A stretch of 39,490 bases of DNA from JBBQZU01 sp038207425 (lineage in GTDB: Bacteria > Bacteroidota > Bacteroidia > Flavobacteriales_D > Cryomorphaceae), in contig JBBQZU010000029.1 in the NCBI GenBank assembly GCA_038207425.1, forward strand, positions 1 through 39,490. Reading direction: 5' to 3'. The notes beneath the pieces were generated by a model. It saw only the letters and a program-made list of their open reading frames with translations. It did not search any database and had not been told where the DNA came from. The position numbers and the translations under genes were made by a program. Shown piece by piece: positions 15,852 to 24,503 of this stretch. Numbering within the stretch: position 1 is the stretch's first letter; each line of letters opens with the position of its first letter.

Positions 15852-16574
15852 ATGAACCCAAGTGAGATGGAACTTTCAGGCCAAACGGCCATTTACGAAC
15901 GCACCAAGAAGATGGTGCTTTATGTAGGTATTTTCAGCATTGTAATGCTCTTCGCGGCATTTTCAAGCGCATACATCATTAGCTCCTATGGCGAGCTTTG
16001 GGTGAGCCTCAGCCTGCCTATGGCATTTTACTTTTCTACAGCAGCCATACTGCTCAGCAGTTTTACTATTCACATGGCTGTGAAGGCGTCAAATGGTGGT
16101 AATGAAGCTGGCGCCATGCGCTATCTCCTGATTACAATTACCCTTGGTGTAGCTTTCGGCATTTCGCAATACATCGGCTGGAGCCAAATGGTGGGTCAGG
16201 GTAGTTTCCTGTCAGGCCATGTGGATAGTCTCAACGGTGAGTATGGCAGGGACTATTCCCTTACCTACAGAGGGCAGGAGTTGGTTTATGACAATGGCGA
16301 CTATTATTTTCCGGGCGATAATCTTCGGGAGAAGCCCTTGAAGAATGAAATTGCGATTTTCAGCAATTCTACAAGCAGTTATATATATGCGCTGAGTTTT
16401 GTGCATTTGCTTCACGTACTGGGTGGTATGATTTTTCTGTTTGTTATTTACCTTGCGGCACAAATCCGCAAACGCGGAATTAACTCATTGCGGCTCAGGC
16501 TTGGAGCTACCTATTGGCATTTTGTAGATGGACTTTGGGTATACCTGCTGCTATTTTTATTAATATTTCACTAA
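15852..16574 (+). CDS. Cytochrome c oxidase subunit III (first paralogue)
   Basis: The protein has 240 residues and five membrane helices, without the first two helices of seven-helix subunit III. The final YWHFVDGLWVYLL helix is the family signature. An exoplasmic insertion of about 50 residues lies between helices 3 and 4 (from about residue 118 to 170, rich in Tyr, Asp and Gly). The start is ATG 15852, 4 bases after ctaB; an in-frame ATG 18 bases later (MELSGQ) is possible. It precedes a second, differently spelled subunit III gene, an arrangement seen in many Bacteroidota caa3 clusters. Confidence 0.88.
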   Translation: MNPSEMELSGQTAIYERTKKMVLYVGIFSIVMLFAAFSSAYIISSYGELWVSLSLPMAFYFSTAAILLSSFTIHMAVKASNGGNEAGAMRYLLITITLGVAFGISQYIGWSQMVGQGSFLSGHVDSLNGEYGRDYSLTYRGQELVYDNGDYYFPGDNLREKPLKNEIAIFSNSTSSYIYALSFVHLLHVLGGMIFLFVIYLAAQIRKRGINSLRLRLGATYWHFVDGLWVYLLLFLLIFH

Positions 16575-16594
16575 ACTTGCACAAAATTCAGGAA

Positions 16595-17443
16595 ATGGCT
16601 GGACATTCTTCTCAAGCAATTGACAATGCGACGCTCTGGAGTGGAGGACGATCTCCTTTTAGCGTGAGCTACGGCAAAATGATGATGTGGTTCTTCCTCG
16701 TATCAGATGCCCTTACTTTCTCAGGACTACTCGTGGCTTACGGTTATGCCCGTCACGCATACACCGGCGCTTGGCCTATTGGCGAAGAAGTATTTCACGC
16801 AATGCCCGGTTTGCATGGGCACTACCCGCTGCTTTACGTCGCTTTGATGACATTTATTCTCATCATTAGTTCGGTTACAATGGTACTCGCCGTAGAAGCC
16901 GGGCACCGTATGGACGATAAAGGGGTAATCAAATGGCTGGGTTGGACCATCATTGGTGGTTTTTTCTTCCTCGGTTCGCAAGCATGGGAGTGGAGCCACT
17001 TCATACACGGTACTCCTGGCTATATTATTACTGCCGATAACAGCCGGTATTATCTCACCGAAGAAATAGACCACGGGCTTACAGCCAAAGATGTTGAAGG
17101 TTTCGGATTGATTGCATATAAAGGAACTGAGCAGGAATCTATCATTACAGGTCAGCAGGCATTGACTATTTATGATTCACATGTGCAGCATGTGCAAGGA
17201 GCCAATTTGATTATCAATGAGTATGGCTCTGCTCAATACGGCAACTTCTTCTTCTTTATTACAGGTTTCCATGGTTTTCATGTATTCACCGGGGTTATCA
17301 TCAATATCATTGTGTGGTTTGGTGTAATACGGGGCATATACCGAAGACGCGGACACTACGAAATGGTTGAAAAAACTGGTCTTTACTGGCACTTTGTTGA
17401 CCTGGTGTGGGTATTCGTATTCACCTTCTTCTACTTAATCTAA
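16595..17443 (+). CDS. Cytochrome c oxidase subunit III (second paralogue)
   Basis: This 282-residue protein has five membrane helices and the LYWHFVDLVWVFVF signature at the end. Conserved WEW (in GSQAWEWSHFI) and GFHGFHVFTG are typical of subunit III and match the family better than the first paralogue. An exoplasmic insertion of about 70 residues separates helices 3 and 4. The start ATG 16595 has an AGGAA-type upstream sequence; the frame is open upstream but overlaps the previous gene. It probably contacts subunit I; no subunit I gene is in the window. Confidence 0.92.
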   Translation: MAGHSSQAIDNATLWSGGRSPFSVSYGKMMMWFFLVSDALTFSGLLVAYGYARHAYTGAWPIGEEVFHAMPGLHGHYPLLYVALMTFILIISSVTMVLAVEAGHRMDDKGVIKWLGWTIIGGFFFLGSQAWEWSHFIHGTPGYIITADNSRYYLTEEIDHGLTAKDVEGFGLIAYKGTEQESIITGQQALTIYDSHVQHVQGANLIINEYGSAQYGNFFFFITGFHGFHVFTGVIINIIVWFGVIRGIYRRRGHYEMVEKTGLYWHFVDLVWVFVFTFFYLI

Positions 17444-17463
17444 CTCTCACACACCTATTCATT

Positions 17464-17841
17464 ATGGAGCGCGACGATCTTATAGTAAACGATGCTTATT
17501 CGCTGAATGCCAAACACGACGAAGAGCATGGTAAGAAAATTAGAAAGAAAATTTACTTTGTAACGGTGGTATTGTCCATACTTACTACTATTGAAGTCCT
17601 TCTCGGAGCTTTTATAAAACAGGGCACTACCATTTGGCCGTTGGTGAAGTATTCCTTCATAGTAATGACATTGGTAAAAGCTTTTTATATAGTAGCTGTA
17701 TTTATGCACCTCGGCGATGAACGAAAGTCGCTCCGGTATGTTATAGTGTTGCCATACGCGGTATTCATCATTTACCTCCTGTTTGTGGGTATCACTGAGT
17801 CGAATTATCTGAATGACGTATGGCGGCAGTTCCGACCATAA
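17464..17841 (+). CDS. Cytochrome c oxidase subunit IV family protein
   Basis: This 125-residue protein has three membrane helices (about 31-52, 58-80 and 90-110). The pattern KAFYIVAVFMHLGDERKSLRY is typical of prokaryotic subunit IV (COX4_pro). The N-terminus is hydrophilic and charged. It starts 20 bases after subunit III and ends 2 bases before the Sco gene, so it belongs to the same operon. Subunit IV is a small accessory subunit that stabilises the oxidase. Confidence 0.9.
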   Translation: MERDDLIVNDAYSLNAKHDEEHGKKIRKKIYFVTVVLSILTTIEVLLGAFIKQGTTIWPLVKYSFIVMTLVKAFYIVAVFMHLGDERKSLRYVIVLPYAVFIIYLLFVGITESNYLNDVWRQFRP

Positions 17842-17843
17842 GC

Positions 17844-18542
17844 ATGAAGCCTACAAAACCTCTAAAAAAGTTTTTCATTATTTCCTTATTACTGGTAGGC
17901 CCCGGGTTGGTATTGATTTACCTTTCCAAAGCTGACCATAAGTTTAAGGTGCTCCCGTATTATGGGGAGAGAGACCTTGATTACAATTCCGGAAGTGAGT
18001 TGCCAGATACCTTGTATCATCAGATTCCAAACTTCTTCTTGCTCGATCAAGACAGCACATTGAGGACGCAAGAAGACTTCGCAGGGAACATAATTGTTGC
18101 CGATTTCTTTTTCACTACCTGCCCCACTATTTGCCCGATCATGACCAAGCAAATGACGCGGCTTCAATGGCTGCTCGATGACCCTGCTTATAAGGATGTG
18201 CATTTTCTGTCGCACACCGTGAATCCAGGGCACGATACACCTACTGTGCTAAAAGCTTACGCCAATGAACAAGGCGCCGATCTTTCGCGTTGGACTTTCC
18301 TTACCGGCGAACAGGAATCAATCTTTGAACTCGGTTTTGAAGGGTACTTGCTTAGTACTATGGAAGATGAAGGCGCCCCTGGTGGATTCCTGCATTCCAG
18401 CATGCTTGTATTGGTAGACAGAAACCGGCATATACGCGGTTTTTTTGATGGCACAAGCACCAAAGAAGTTGATGACCTATTGATCGATATCAAGATGTTG
18501 CTCAAGGAAGAGAAGATGAAAGAATCAGAAAAAGTGAGGTAA
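17844..18542 (+). CDS. SCO family copper chaperone for cytochrome oxidase
   Basis: This 232-residue thioredoxin-fold protein is held by one N-terminal membrane anchor (about 10-28). The copper site is CPTIC (C93, C97) with H184 in FLHSSM. Sco proteins insert or reduce copper for the CuA site of oxidase subunit II. ATG 17844 is preferred to the ATG at 17820 because it follows the subunit IV stop and gives a clean KPTKPLKK anchor start. Its stop overlaps the next start (TAATG). Confidence 0.94.
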   Translation: MKPTKPLKKFFIISLLLVGPGLVLIYLSKADHKFKVLPYYGERDLDYNSGSELPDTLYHQIPNFFLLDQDSTLRTQEDFAGNIIVADFFFTTCPTICPIMTKQMTRLQWLLDDPAYKDVHFLSHTVNPGHDTPTVLKAYANEQGADLSRWTFLTGEQESIFELGFEGYLLSTMEDEGAPGGFLHSSMLVLVDRNRHIRGFFDGTSTKEVDDLLIDIKMLLKEEKMKESEKVR

Positions 18543-19072
18543 TGAGCGCTGCAAACAATCTCGAGACAAAATACAAGCTGCCTATCATTGTAGTGTCAGT
18601 GCTGGTGCCGGTTGCGGTGGCAATATTGTTTTTTACTGCCAAAGTAGAGGGGTACGATACAAGCTTCCTCCCGCCTATATACGCTTCAATGAATGCACTT
18701 ACGGCCATTTTTTTAGTGCTTGGGTTCATTGCCATCAAAAGAAAAAATATAGCTCTGCACCGCAGGCTTATGACTTCGGCAATTGCGTTTTCGGCAATCT
18801 TTCTATTGTTGTATGTAGTATATCACAGCACAAGCGAAAGCACTCCGTTTGGTGGTGAAGGTACCATACGCACTGTATATTTCTTACTGCTTATCAGCCA
18901 TATATTACTCTCCATTATTATCATACCGTTGGTATTGATTACCTATGTGAGAGCCCTTTCGCAGCGGTTTGACAAACACAAACGCATAGCGCGAATCACC
19001 TTCCCTATCTGGCTGTATGTGGCTGTTTCAGGAGTAGTAGTATATCTGCTTATTTCGCCTTATTACGTTTAG
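18542..19072 (+). CDS. DUF420 membrane protein, cytochrome oxidase assembly candidate
   Basis: The protein has 176 residues and four to five membrane helices. Conserved DUF420 histidines fall in ALHRRLM (about residue 77), VVYHST (about 95) and LLISHILL. The pattern NALTAIFLVLGFIAIKRKNIALHRRLM is characteristic. The related Gram-positive CtaM is needed for oxidase assembly, so an assembly or heme-related role is likely. The ATG overlaps the Sco stop by one base, so the two are co-translated. Confidence 0.9.
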   Translation: MSAANNLETKYKLPIIVVSVLVPVAVAILFFTAKVEGYDTSFLPPIYASMNALTAIFLVLGFIAIKRKNIALHRRLMTSAIAFSAIFLLLYVVYHSTSESTPFGGEGTIRTVYFLLLISHILLSIIIIPLVLITYVRALSQRFDKHKRIARITFPIWLYVAVSGVVVYLLISPYYV

Positions 19073-19080
19073 TAACTTTG
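19073..19080 (+). promoter_or_regulatory. Possible -7 box giving a near-leaderless transcript
   Basis: TAACTTTG starts right after the DUF420 stop and ends 4 bases before the GTG of the small CAMC gene. No TTG is found at the usual -33 spacing, so the match could be chance. Confidence 0.3.
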
Positions 19081-19084
19081 TACT

Positions 19085-19354
19085 GTGAAACATACCGTAA
19101 ATTATAGAATCTCGGCTCTTGCCTTTTTACTTGTATTAATAGGCGCAAGCCACCATGCTCTTGGGCAATGCGCTATGTGCAAGGCAGTGGCCGAGGACTC
19201 AATTAACAATGACGGCTACGGTATTGCGCTTGGATTGAACAACGGCATTATGATGCTGATGTTTGTTCCGTATATTTTGCTCGGCACGCTGCTTTTTGTA
19301 TTCTTCAGAAAACAGATTTCCGGGTTTCTGAAATCCTTCAGCAATATTCATTAA
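19085..19354 (+). CDS. Small membrane protein with CAMC motif, function unknown
   Basis: This 89-residue protein starts at GTG 19085. It has an N-terminal signal or anchor helix (about 9-25) followed directly by QCAMC (C29, C32). A short polar stretch (VAEDSINNDGYG) comes next, then a second helix (about 53-74) and a basic tail. The CxxC would sit on the periplasmic side, suited to thiol chemistry or metal binding. It follows DUF420 and Sco, so a part in oxidase or copper-site assembly is plausible but unproven. The family is not known to me by name. Confidence 0.75.
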   Translation: MKHTVNYRISALAFLLVLIGASHHALGQCAMCKAVAEDSINNDGYGIALGLNNGIMMLMFVPYILLGTLLFVFFRKQISGFLKSFSNIH

Positions 19355-19388
19355 TTATTTCCGTGGCTCAGGTAATTGCAGCCAAAAT

Positions 19389-20441
19389 ATGAACCAGAAA
19401 GAGAATTCACGTTCAGCCCTTCTCCGATCATTGCTCCGCGTCCGCATTTTGGTGTTGGATGGCGCAATGGGTACCATGATTCAGCGCCATATCCTTACAG
19501 AAAATGATTTTCGTGGTGAGCGGTTCAAAAATCACCCCTACTCATTAAAGGGGAATAATGACCTGCTTAGCATTACCAGGCCTGATATCATTCGAGGTAT
19601 CCATGAAGCATATTTCGAAGCAGGTGCTGATATTGCCGAAACCAATACCTTCAGCTCTACAACCATAGCCCAGGCCGACTACCACCTCGAAGAAGCCGTT
19701 TATGACCTCAATTTCCAAAGTGCACGAATAGCCCGCGAAGCCGCTGATAAATACACTGCCATCACTCCTGATAAACCCCGGTTTGTCGCGGGCTCAATCG
19801 GGCCTACCAACCGCACAGCAAGTATTTCGCCTGATGTAAATGATCCGGGCTACCGCGCGGTCACGTTTGATGATTTGCGAAAAGCCTACGCACAACAAGC
19901 CAACGCCCTGCTCGATGGGGGTGCTGATTTGCTCCTTGTAGAAACTGTTTTTGATACCCTGAACGCAAAGGCAGCTCTTTTTGCTTTACAGGATGTACTC
20001 GAAGAGCGTGGAGCAGATATTCCAATCATGGTTTCGGGCACCATTACCGATGCCAGCGGACGCACACTTTCCGGGCAAACTACCGAAGCATTTCTCATAA
20101 GTCTTGAGCATACGCCTCTTATTTCTATCGGACTTAATTGCGCTCTCGGTGCCGCCCAACTCAGGCCTTACCTGAAAACATTGTCGGAGAAAGCACCATT
20201 TGCTGTGAGCGCACACCCCAATGCCGGACTGCCAAACGAGTTTGGTCAATATGACGAAACACCTGAAGAAATGGCCGGTCAAATAGAGGATTTTCTCAAA
20301 GCCGGCTACCTCAACATCGTAGGTGGCTGCTGTGGTACCACACCTGAGCATATCGCCGCCATTGCAGCGGTTGCACAAAAATACAGACCCCGCACAGGTT
20401 TTATAGCCAATACCATTGAAATAATAGCTGCTAATCAATAA
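19389..20441 (+). CDS. metH: Methionine synthase, homocysteine-binding half (split MetH)
   Basis: The protein is 350 residues long and corresponds to the first module of MetH, the homocysteine methyltransferase barrel. The zinc ligands are C251 (GLNCALG) and C314-C315 (GGCCGTTPEH). LVLDGAMGTMIQR at 21-33 is the standard start. Homocysteine is methylated here using methylcobalamin held by the partner protein. The gene ends 3 bases before the second half. No cobalamin riboswitch fits in the 34-base gap upstream. Confidence 0.95.
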   Translation: MNQKENSRSALLRSLLRVRILVLDGAMGTMIQRHILTENDFRGERFKNHPYSLKGNNDLLSITRPDIIRGIHEAYFEAGADIAETNTFSSTTIAQADYHLEEAVYDLNFQSARIAREAADKYTAITPDKPRFVAGSIGPTNRTASISPDVNDPGYRAVTFDDLRKAYAQQANALLDGGADLLLVETVFDTLNAKAALFALQDVLEERGADIPIMVSGTITDASGRTLSGQTTEAFLISLEHTPLISIGLNCALGAAQLRPYLKTLSEKAPFAVSAHPNAGLPNEFGQYDETPEEMAGQIEDFLKAGYLNIVGGCCGTTPEHIAAIAAVAQKYRPRTGFIANTIEIIAANQ

Positions 20442-20444
20442 ACT

Positions 20445-23120
20445 ATGCTCAAGCTGAGTGGACTGGAGCCATTGGTGCTCCGACCAGACTCTAATTTTGT
20501 AAATATTGGCGAACGTACCAATGTAACCGGCAGCCGGATGTTTCTTCGGCTGGTGCGCGAGAACCGCTACGACGAAGCTGTTGCGGTCGCGCTCGAACAG
20601 GTGCGAGGAGGGGCTCAGATACTCGATATCAATATGGATGAAGGTATGCTTGACGGCGAACAGGCAATGGTGCGATTCCTCAATCTCATTGCAGCCGAAC
20701 CAGAGATTTACCGCATTCCGGTAATGATTGACTCATCCAAATGGAGCATAATTGAAGCCGGTCTAAAGTGCGTACAGGGTAAAGCAGTAGTAAATAGCAT
20801 TAGCCTCAAAGGTGGCGAAGCCGAGTTTCTATGGCAGGCTAAAAGGATACGCCGCTACGGTGCCGCTGTAGTGGTAATGGCATTTGATGAATTGGGGCAG
20901 GCCGATACGCTGGAGCGACGCAAAGGAATTTGCGAACGTTCCTATAGCCTCCTTACTGAAAAGGTCAACTTCCCTAGTTCTGACATCATTTTTGATCCAA
21001 ACATATTTCCCGTGGCAACGGGTATGGAAGAACATGCCAACAACGCTCTCGAATATTTTGAAGCAACCAGATGGATCAAGCAAAATCTCCCGGGCGCTTT
21101 CGTGAGTGGTGGCGTGAGCAATGTAAGCTTCTCTTTCAGGGGCAACGATGTGGTGCGGGAAGCTATGCACAGTTGCTTCCTTTATCACGGAATAAAAGCA
21201 GGTATGGATATGGGCATTGTAAACCCATCAATGCTCACAATATACGATGATATACCCATGGAACTTCGCGAAAGGGTAGAAGATGTAATCCTAAACCGAC
21301 GACCCGACAGCACCGAGCGTATGCTCGAATACGCTGAAGTGGTAAGAGGTACTGGTGCTGCCAGTATTGAAAAACAGGAAGAGTGGCGAAGCCTTCCGGT
21401 AAAAGAGCGTTTGGCTCATTCGCTGGTCAAAGGTATGGATAGCTTTATTGAAAAAGATACTGAAGAAGCACGCCTGCTTTTTGACAGACCCTTGGAAGTG
21501 ATAGAAGGGCCCTTAATGGATGGAATGAACATAGTGGGCGACCTCTTCGGCTCGGGCAAAATGTTTCTGCCGCAAGTGGTAAAGAGTGCCAGGGTTATGA
21601 AAAAAGCTGTGGCCTATCTATTGCCTTATATCGAAGAAGACAAACGCAAATTCAGTGATAAGTCAAACGCCGGTAGGATATTGCTGGCAACTGTGAAAGG
21701 CGATGTGCACGACATAGGCAAAAATATCGTCGGCGTAGTACTTGCCTGCAATAACTACGAAGTGATAGACATGGGGGTGATGGTACCCGCTGAAAAAATT
21801 ATTGAGCGCGCCATTGCTGAAAAAGTAGATGTAATAGGACTTAGCGGACTCATTACCCCAAGCCTTGAAGAAATGGTGAACGTAGCCCGCGAAATGGAGC
21901 GGGTGGGCTTGGATATTCCCTTGCTGATTGGAGGTGCTACTACGTCAAGGGTTCACACTGCCGTGAAAATTGAACAGCACTACAACCGCAATCAAACCAT
22001 CCACGTGCTCGATGCTTCACGGTCGGTTACTGTGGTGGAGCGCCTTTTGAGCAAGGATAAGAATGAGTATGTGGGGGAGATTAAGAAAGAGTACGAGAAA
22101 ATTCGCATAAACCATGCCGGCAAAGAGAAGCAGAAGCAATACTTAAGCTTTGACCAAGCCCGCGCCAACCGATTTGCAATAGATTGGGCTTCAGAGCCAG
22201 CCATTGAAAAGCCCGCTCTGATTGGCGTAAAAAGCTTTTTCGACTACCCTTTGCGGGAAATAGTACCCTATATAGATTGGACTCCTTTTTTCCAGACATG
22301 GGATTTACATGGCCGTTTCCCCAATATACTGAGTGATGAAGTGGTAGGCGAGGAAGCAACGCGATTGTATGCCGATGCAACAGAGATGCTCAAAGAACTT
22401 GTAACCAGTAAATGGCTCAGGGCCAGAGCGGCTGTTGGTCTATGGCCAGCCAATACCGCAGACCATGATACCATTGAAGTGTATAGTGCCGAAAAAACAG
22501 ATGAAGTGATACACACCATAACCTGTATGCGCCAGCAAACCAGGAAAGCAGCAGGACAACCTAACTACAGCCTTGCTGATTTCATAGCGCCAAAAGATAC
22601 CGGCAGGGCTGACTTTATAGGGGCATTTGCAGTAAGCGCAGGGCAGGGAATTGAAGCCCACCTTGACAGGTTTCAGAAAGCACATGATGACTATAGCAGC
22701 ATTATGCTAAAAGCCCTTGCCGATAGGCTTGCTGAAGCATTTGCTGAATTGATGCACGAAAAGGTGCGGAAGGATTTTTGGGGTTATGGTGCCAGAGAAA
22801 ATCTCACCAACAATGACTTGATAGCCGAAAAATACAGAGGTATACGCCCGGCACCCGGCTATCCTGCGTGCCCTGATCACACAGAGAAACCCGGTTTATT
22901 CAACATCCTGAACGCTACCGAACTCGCAGAGATTACCCTCACTGAAACCTATGCCATGTACCCGGCTTCGTCAGTGTCGGGTTGGTATTTTGGTAGTCCC
23001 CATTCACGGTATTTCGGAGTGGGGCGCATAGGAAAGGATCAGGTAGCAAGCCTTGCAGCGCAAAAAAATATGCCTGAAGATGTATTAAGCCGCTGGCTCT
23101 CGTCAAACCTAAATTATTGA
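20445..23120 (+). CDS. metH: Methionine synthase, folate/cobalamin/activation half (split MetH)
   Basis: This 891-residue protein has, in order, a pterin-binding barrel (about 15-275, FVNIGERTNVTGS), a B12 cap helical domain (about 310-400), a cobalamin-binding Rossmann domain and an activation domain. The cobalt-ligating histidine is H422 in GDVHDIGKNI. The activation domain (about 570-891) binds S-adenosylmethionine at RPAPGYPACPDH (801-812). Together with the upstream gene it makes a complete cobalamin-dependent methionine synthase. The split falls exactly between the homocysteine and folate modules. Confidence 0.96.
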   Translation: MLKLSGLEPLVLRPDSNFVNIGERTNVTGSRMFLRLVRENRYDEAVAVALEQVRGGAQILDINMDEGMLDGEQAMVRFLNLIAAEPEIYRIPVMIDSSKWSIIEAGLKCVQGKAVVNSISLKGGEAEFLWQAKRIRRYGAAVVVMAFDELGQADTLERRKGICERSYSLLTEKVNFPSSDIIFDPNIFPVATGMEEHANNALEYFEATRWIKQNLPGAFVSGGVSNVSFSFRGNDVVREAMHSCFLYHGIKAGMDMGIVNPSMLTIYDDIPMELRERVEDVILNRRPDSTERMLEYAEVVRGTGAASIEKQEEWRSLPVKERLAHSLVKGMDSFIEKDTEEARLLFDRPLEVIEGPLMDGMNIVGDLFGSGKMFLPQVVKSARVMKKAVAYLLPYIEEDKRKFSDKSNAGRILLATVKGDVHDIGKNIVGVVLACNNYEVIDMGVMVPAEKIIERAIAEKVDVIGLSGLITPSLEEMVNVAREMERVGLDIPLLIGGATTSRVHTAVKIEQHYNRNQTIHVLDASRSVTVVERLLSKDKNEYVGEIKKEYEKIRINHAGKEKQKQYLSFDQARANRFAIDWASEPAIEKPALIGVKSFFDYPLREIVPYIDWTPFFQTWDLHGRFPNILSDEVVGEEATRLYADATEMLKELVTSKWLRARAAVGLWPANTADHDTIEVYSAEKTDEVIHTITCMRQQTRKAAGQPNYSLADFIAPKDTGRADFIGAFAVSAGQGIEAHLDRFQKAHDDYSSIMLKALADRLAEAFAELMHEKVRKDFWGYGARENLTNNDLIAEKYRGIRPAPGYPACPDHTEKPGLFNILNATELAEITLTETYAMYPASSVSGWYFGSPHSRYFGVGRIGKDQVASLAAQKNMPEDVLSRWLSSNLNY

Positions 23121-23130
23121 CTGTTTTGAC

Positions 23131-23138
23131 TATTTTTG
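23131..23138 (+). promoter_or_regulatory. Probable promoter box of the OmpA-family gene
   Basis: TATTTTTG, a perfect TAnnTTTG match, just after the metH stop and 23 bases before the ATG at 23161. A -33 TTG at good spacing is not clear. Confidence 0.5.
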
Positions 23139-23160
23139 CATCGGCTTTTTATCCAAAACT

Positions 23161-24414
23161 ATGCGCATAGCGTTCACCCTTCTGCTGGTGTTATTTTATT
23201 ATAACCAACTGATATTCGCACAGGTTAAGCCAATTCAAGTATCCAAAACTGCATCAGACTGCATGGGTGCTGTTATGATTAACGATACCGCAATAGGCCC
23301 GGTCTTTTCGCCGAAAGGCTATGGCAACAAGCTTGAAATACAAGGGTATGATCTGGGCGACCCTTTCTTTGTTCAACAGGAGCACAATTCGGTATGGTAT
23401 AAATTCGTGGCACCTTACGAAGCAGTATTTACTTTCGACCTTATTCCAAACCTGAAAGACGATGATTTTGACTTTATGCTTTTTAAGTATGATGGCCCGA
23501 ATTTTTGTACGGATGTGGCTGCAGGAACAAAAATTCCTGTAAGAACCAACATTTCACGAAAGAATACAGAAATGAACGGCCGCACAGGTTTGAGCGAATC
23601 TTCTATATATGAGTATGTCCCATCCGGACCGGGAAGTTCCTACAGCCGCGCGCTCAAAGTGCGCAAAGGCGATACATTTTATTTGCTAATAGACAATCCC
23701 TTTAGAGAGAATGAAGGACACTCTATACAACTGAAGTATCGAAAAATTACTCCAAGTGCAGCACAAGCTTACGTCAGTTCTGAAGATATAATTTATAATT
23801 CACCCATGCGTAAGCTCAAACTCACTGTAACTGATAAGAATAGTGGTGAGCGTCTTGCTTCGTCTATTTATGTAGAAGGTTTGCCTGACACGGTTCTATG
23901 CAAATTCAATGCAGTGTCGCAGGTTGAGTTAGATGTGGTGAGCTACCGAACCTATGAGTATACGGTATTGAGGAAAGGTTATTTGCTCAACACAGGTCAG
24001 ATGATCCCCAAAGGCGATTCGCTTTATGAAATCGCAGTGCAATTGAAGCCTATTGCTTTGGGCGACAGAATAAATCTGGAGAACATCAAATTTGAAGGTG
24101 ATAAAACCGTAATCCTTGAAAAAAGTATGTTTGCGCTTAATCAGCTCAGAGAGTTCATGATAATAAACCCTTCCATGTCGATTGAAATTCAAGGCCATGT
24201 AAATGGTGAAGGTAAAAAGAACAAAAGGGTATTCAGCAAGCTGTCGTCTGCTCGAGCAAAAGCTATTTTTGACAAGCTTATAGATGCAGGAATTGACAAA
24301 TCAAGGATGAACTATATTGGATTTGGCAATTCAAAGATGATTTATCCTACACCTGTGAACAACAGACAGGCAGAGGCGAATAGAAGGGTAGAAGCTGAGG
24401 TTACCAAGCTTTAG
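23161..24414 (+). CDS. OmpA-family cell-envelope protein
   Basis: This 417-residue exported protein has a signal peptide (about 1-20, ending IFA-Q). An N-terminal beta-sandwich (about 30-200) resembles pre-peptidase-type domains (VWYKFVAPYEAVFTFDL, GDTFYLLIDNPF). A middle beta domain follows (about 215-300), then a C-terminal OmpA/peptidoglycan-binding domain (about 305-417; IEIQGHVNGEG, SSARAKAIFDKLIDAGID, NRRVEAEV). It probably links the outer membrane or a surface complex to the cell wall. It appears to be transcribed alone. Confidence 0.82.
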   Translation: MRIAFTLLLVLFYYNQLIFAQVKPIQVSKTASDCMGAVMINDTAIGPVFSPKGYGNKLEIQGYDLGDPFFVQQEHNSVWYKFVAPYEAVFTFDLIPNLKDDDFDFMLFKYDGPNFCTDVAAGTKIPVRTNISRKNTEMNGRTGLSESSIYEYVPSGPGSSYSRALKVRKGDTFYLLIDNPFRENEGHSIQLKYRKITPSAAQAYVSSEDIIYNSPMRKLKLTVTDKNSGERLASSIYVEGLPDTVLCKFNAVSQVELDVVSYRTYEYTVLRKGYLLNTGQMIPKGDSLYEIAVQLKPIALGDRINLENIKFEGDKTVILEKSMFALNQLREFMIINPSMSIEIQGHVNGEGKKNKRVFSKLSSARAKAIFDKLIDAGIDKSRMNYIGFGNSKMIYPTPVNNRQAEANRRVEAEVTKL

Positions 24415-24443
24415 AACCATTTAGAATGCCGTGAAACCGTTCA

Positions 24444-24451
24444 TAATTTTG
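24444..24451 (+). promoter_or_regulatory. Possible promoter box of the TolC-adaptor operon
   Basis: TAATTTTG, a TAnnTTTG match, lies 52 bases upstream of the TolC-family ATG within an 89-base gap. No clear -33 TTG accompanies it. Confidence 0.4.
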
Positions 24452-24503
24452 TCAGTTATCACTCCGAAGCATCGACTTATTTTTACCTCACAAAACCGTA
24501 CCT

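Noticed and set aside
19355..19388. Cobalamin riboswitch upstream of metH
   Set aside because: The gap is only 34 bases, too short for a B12 riboswitch, and no B12-box-like sequence was seen.
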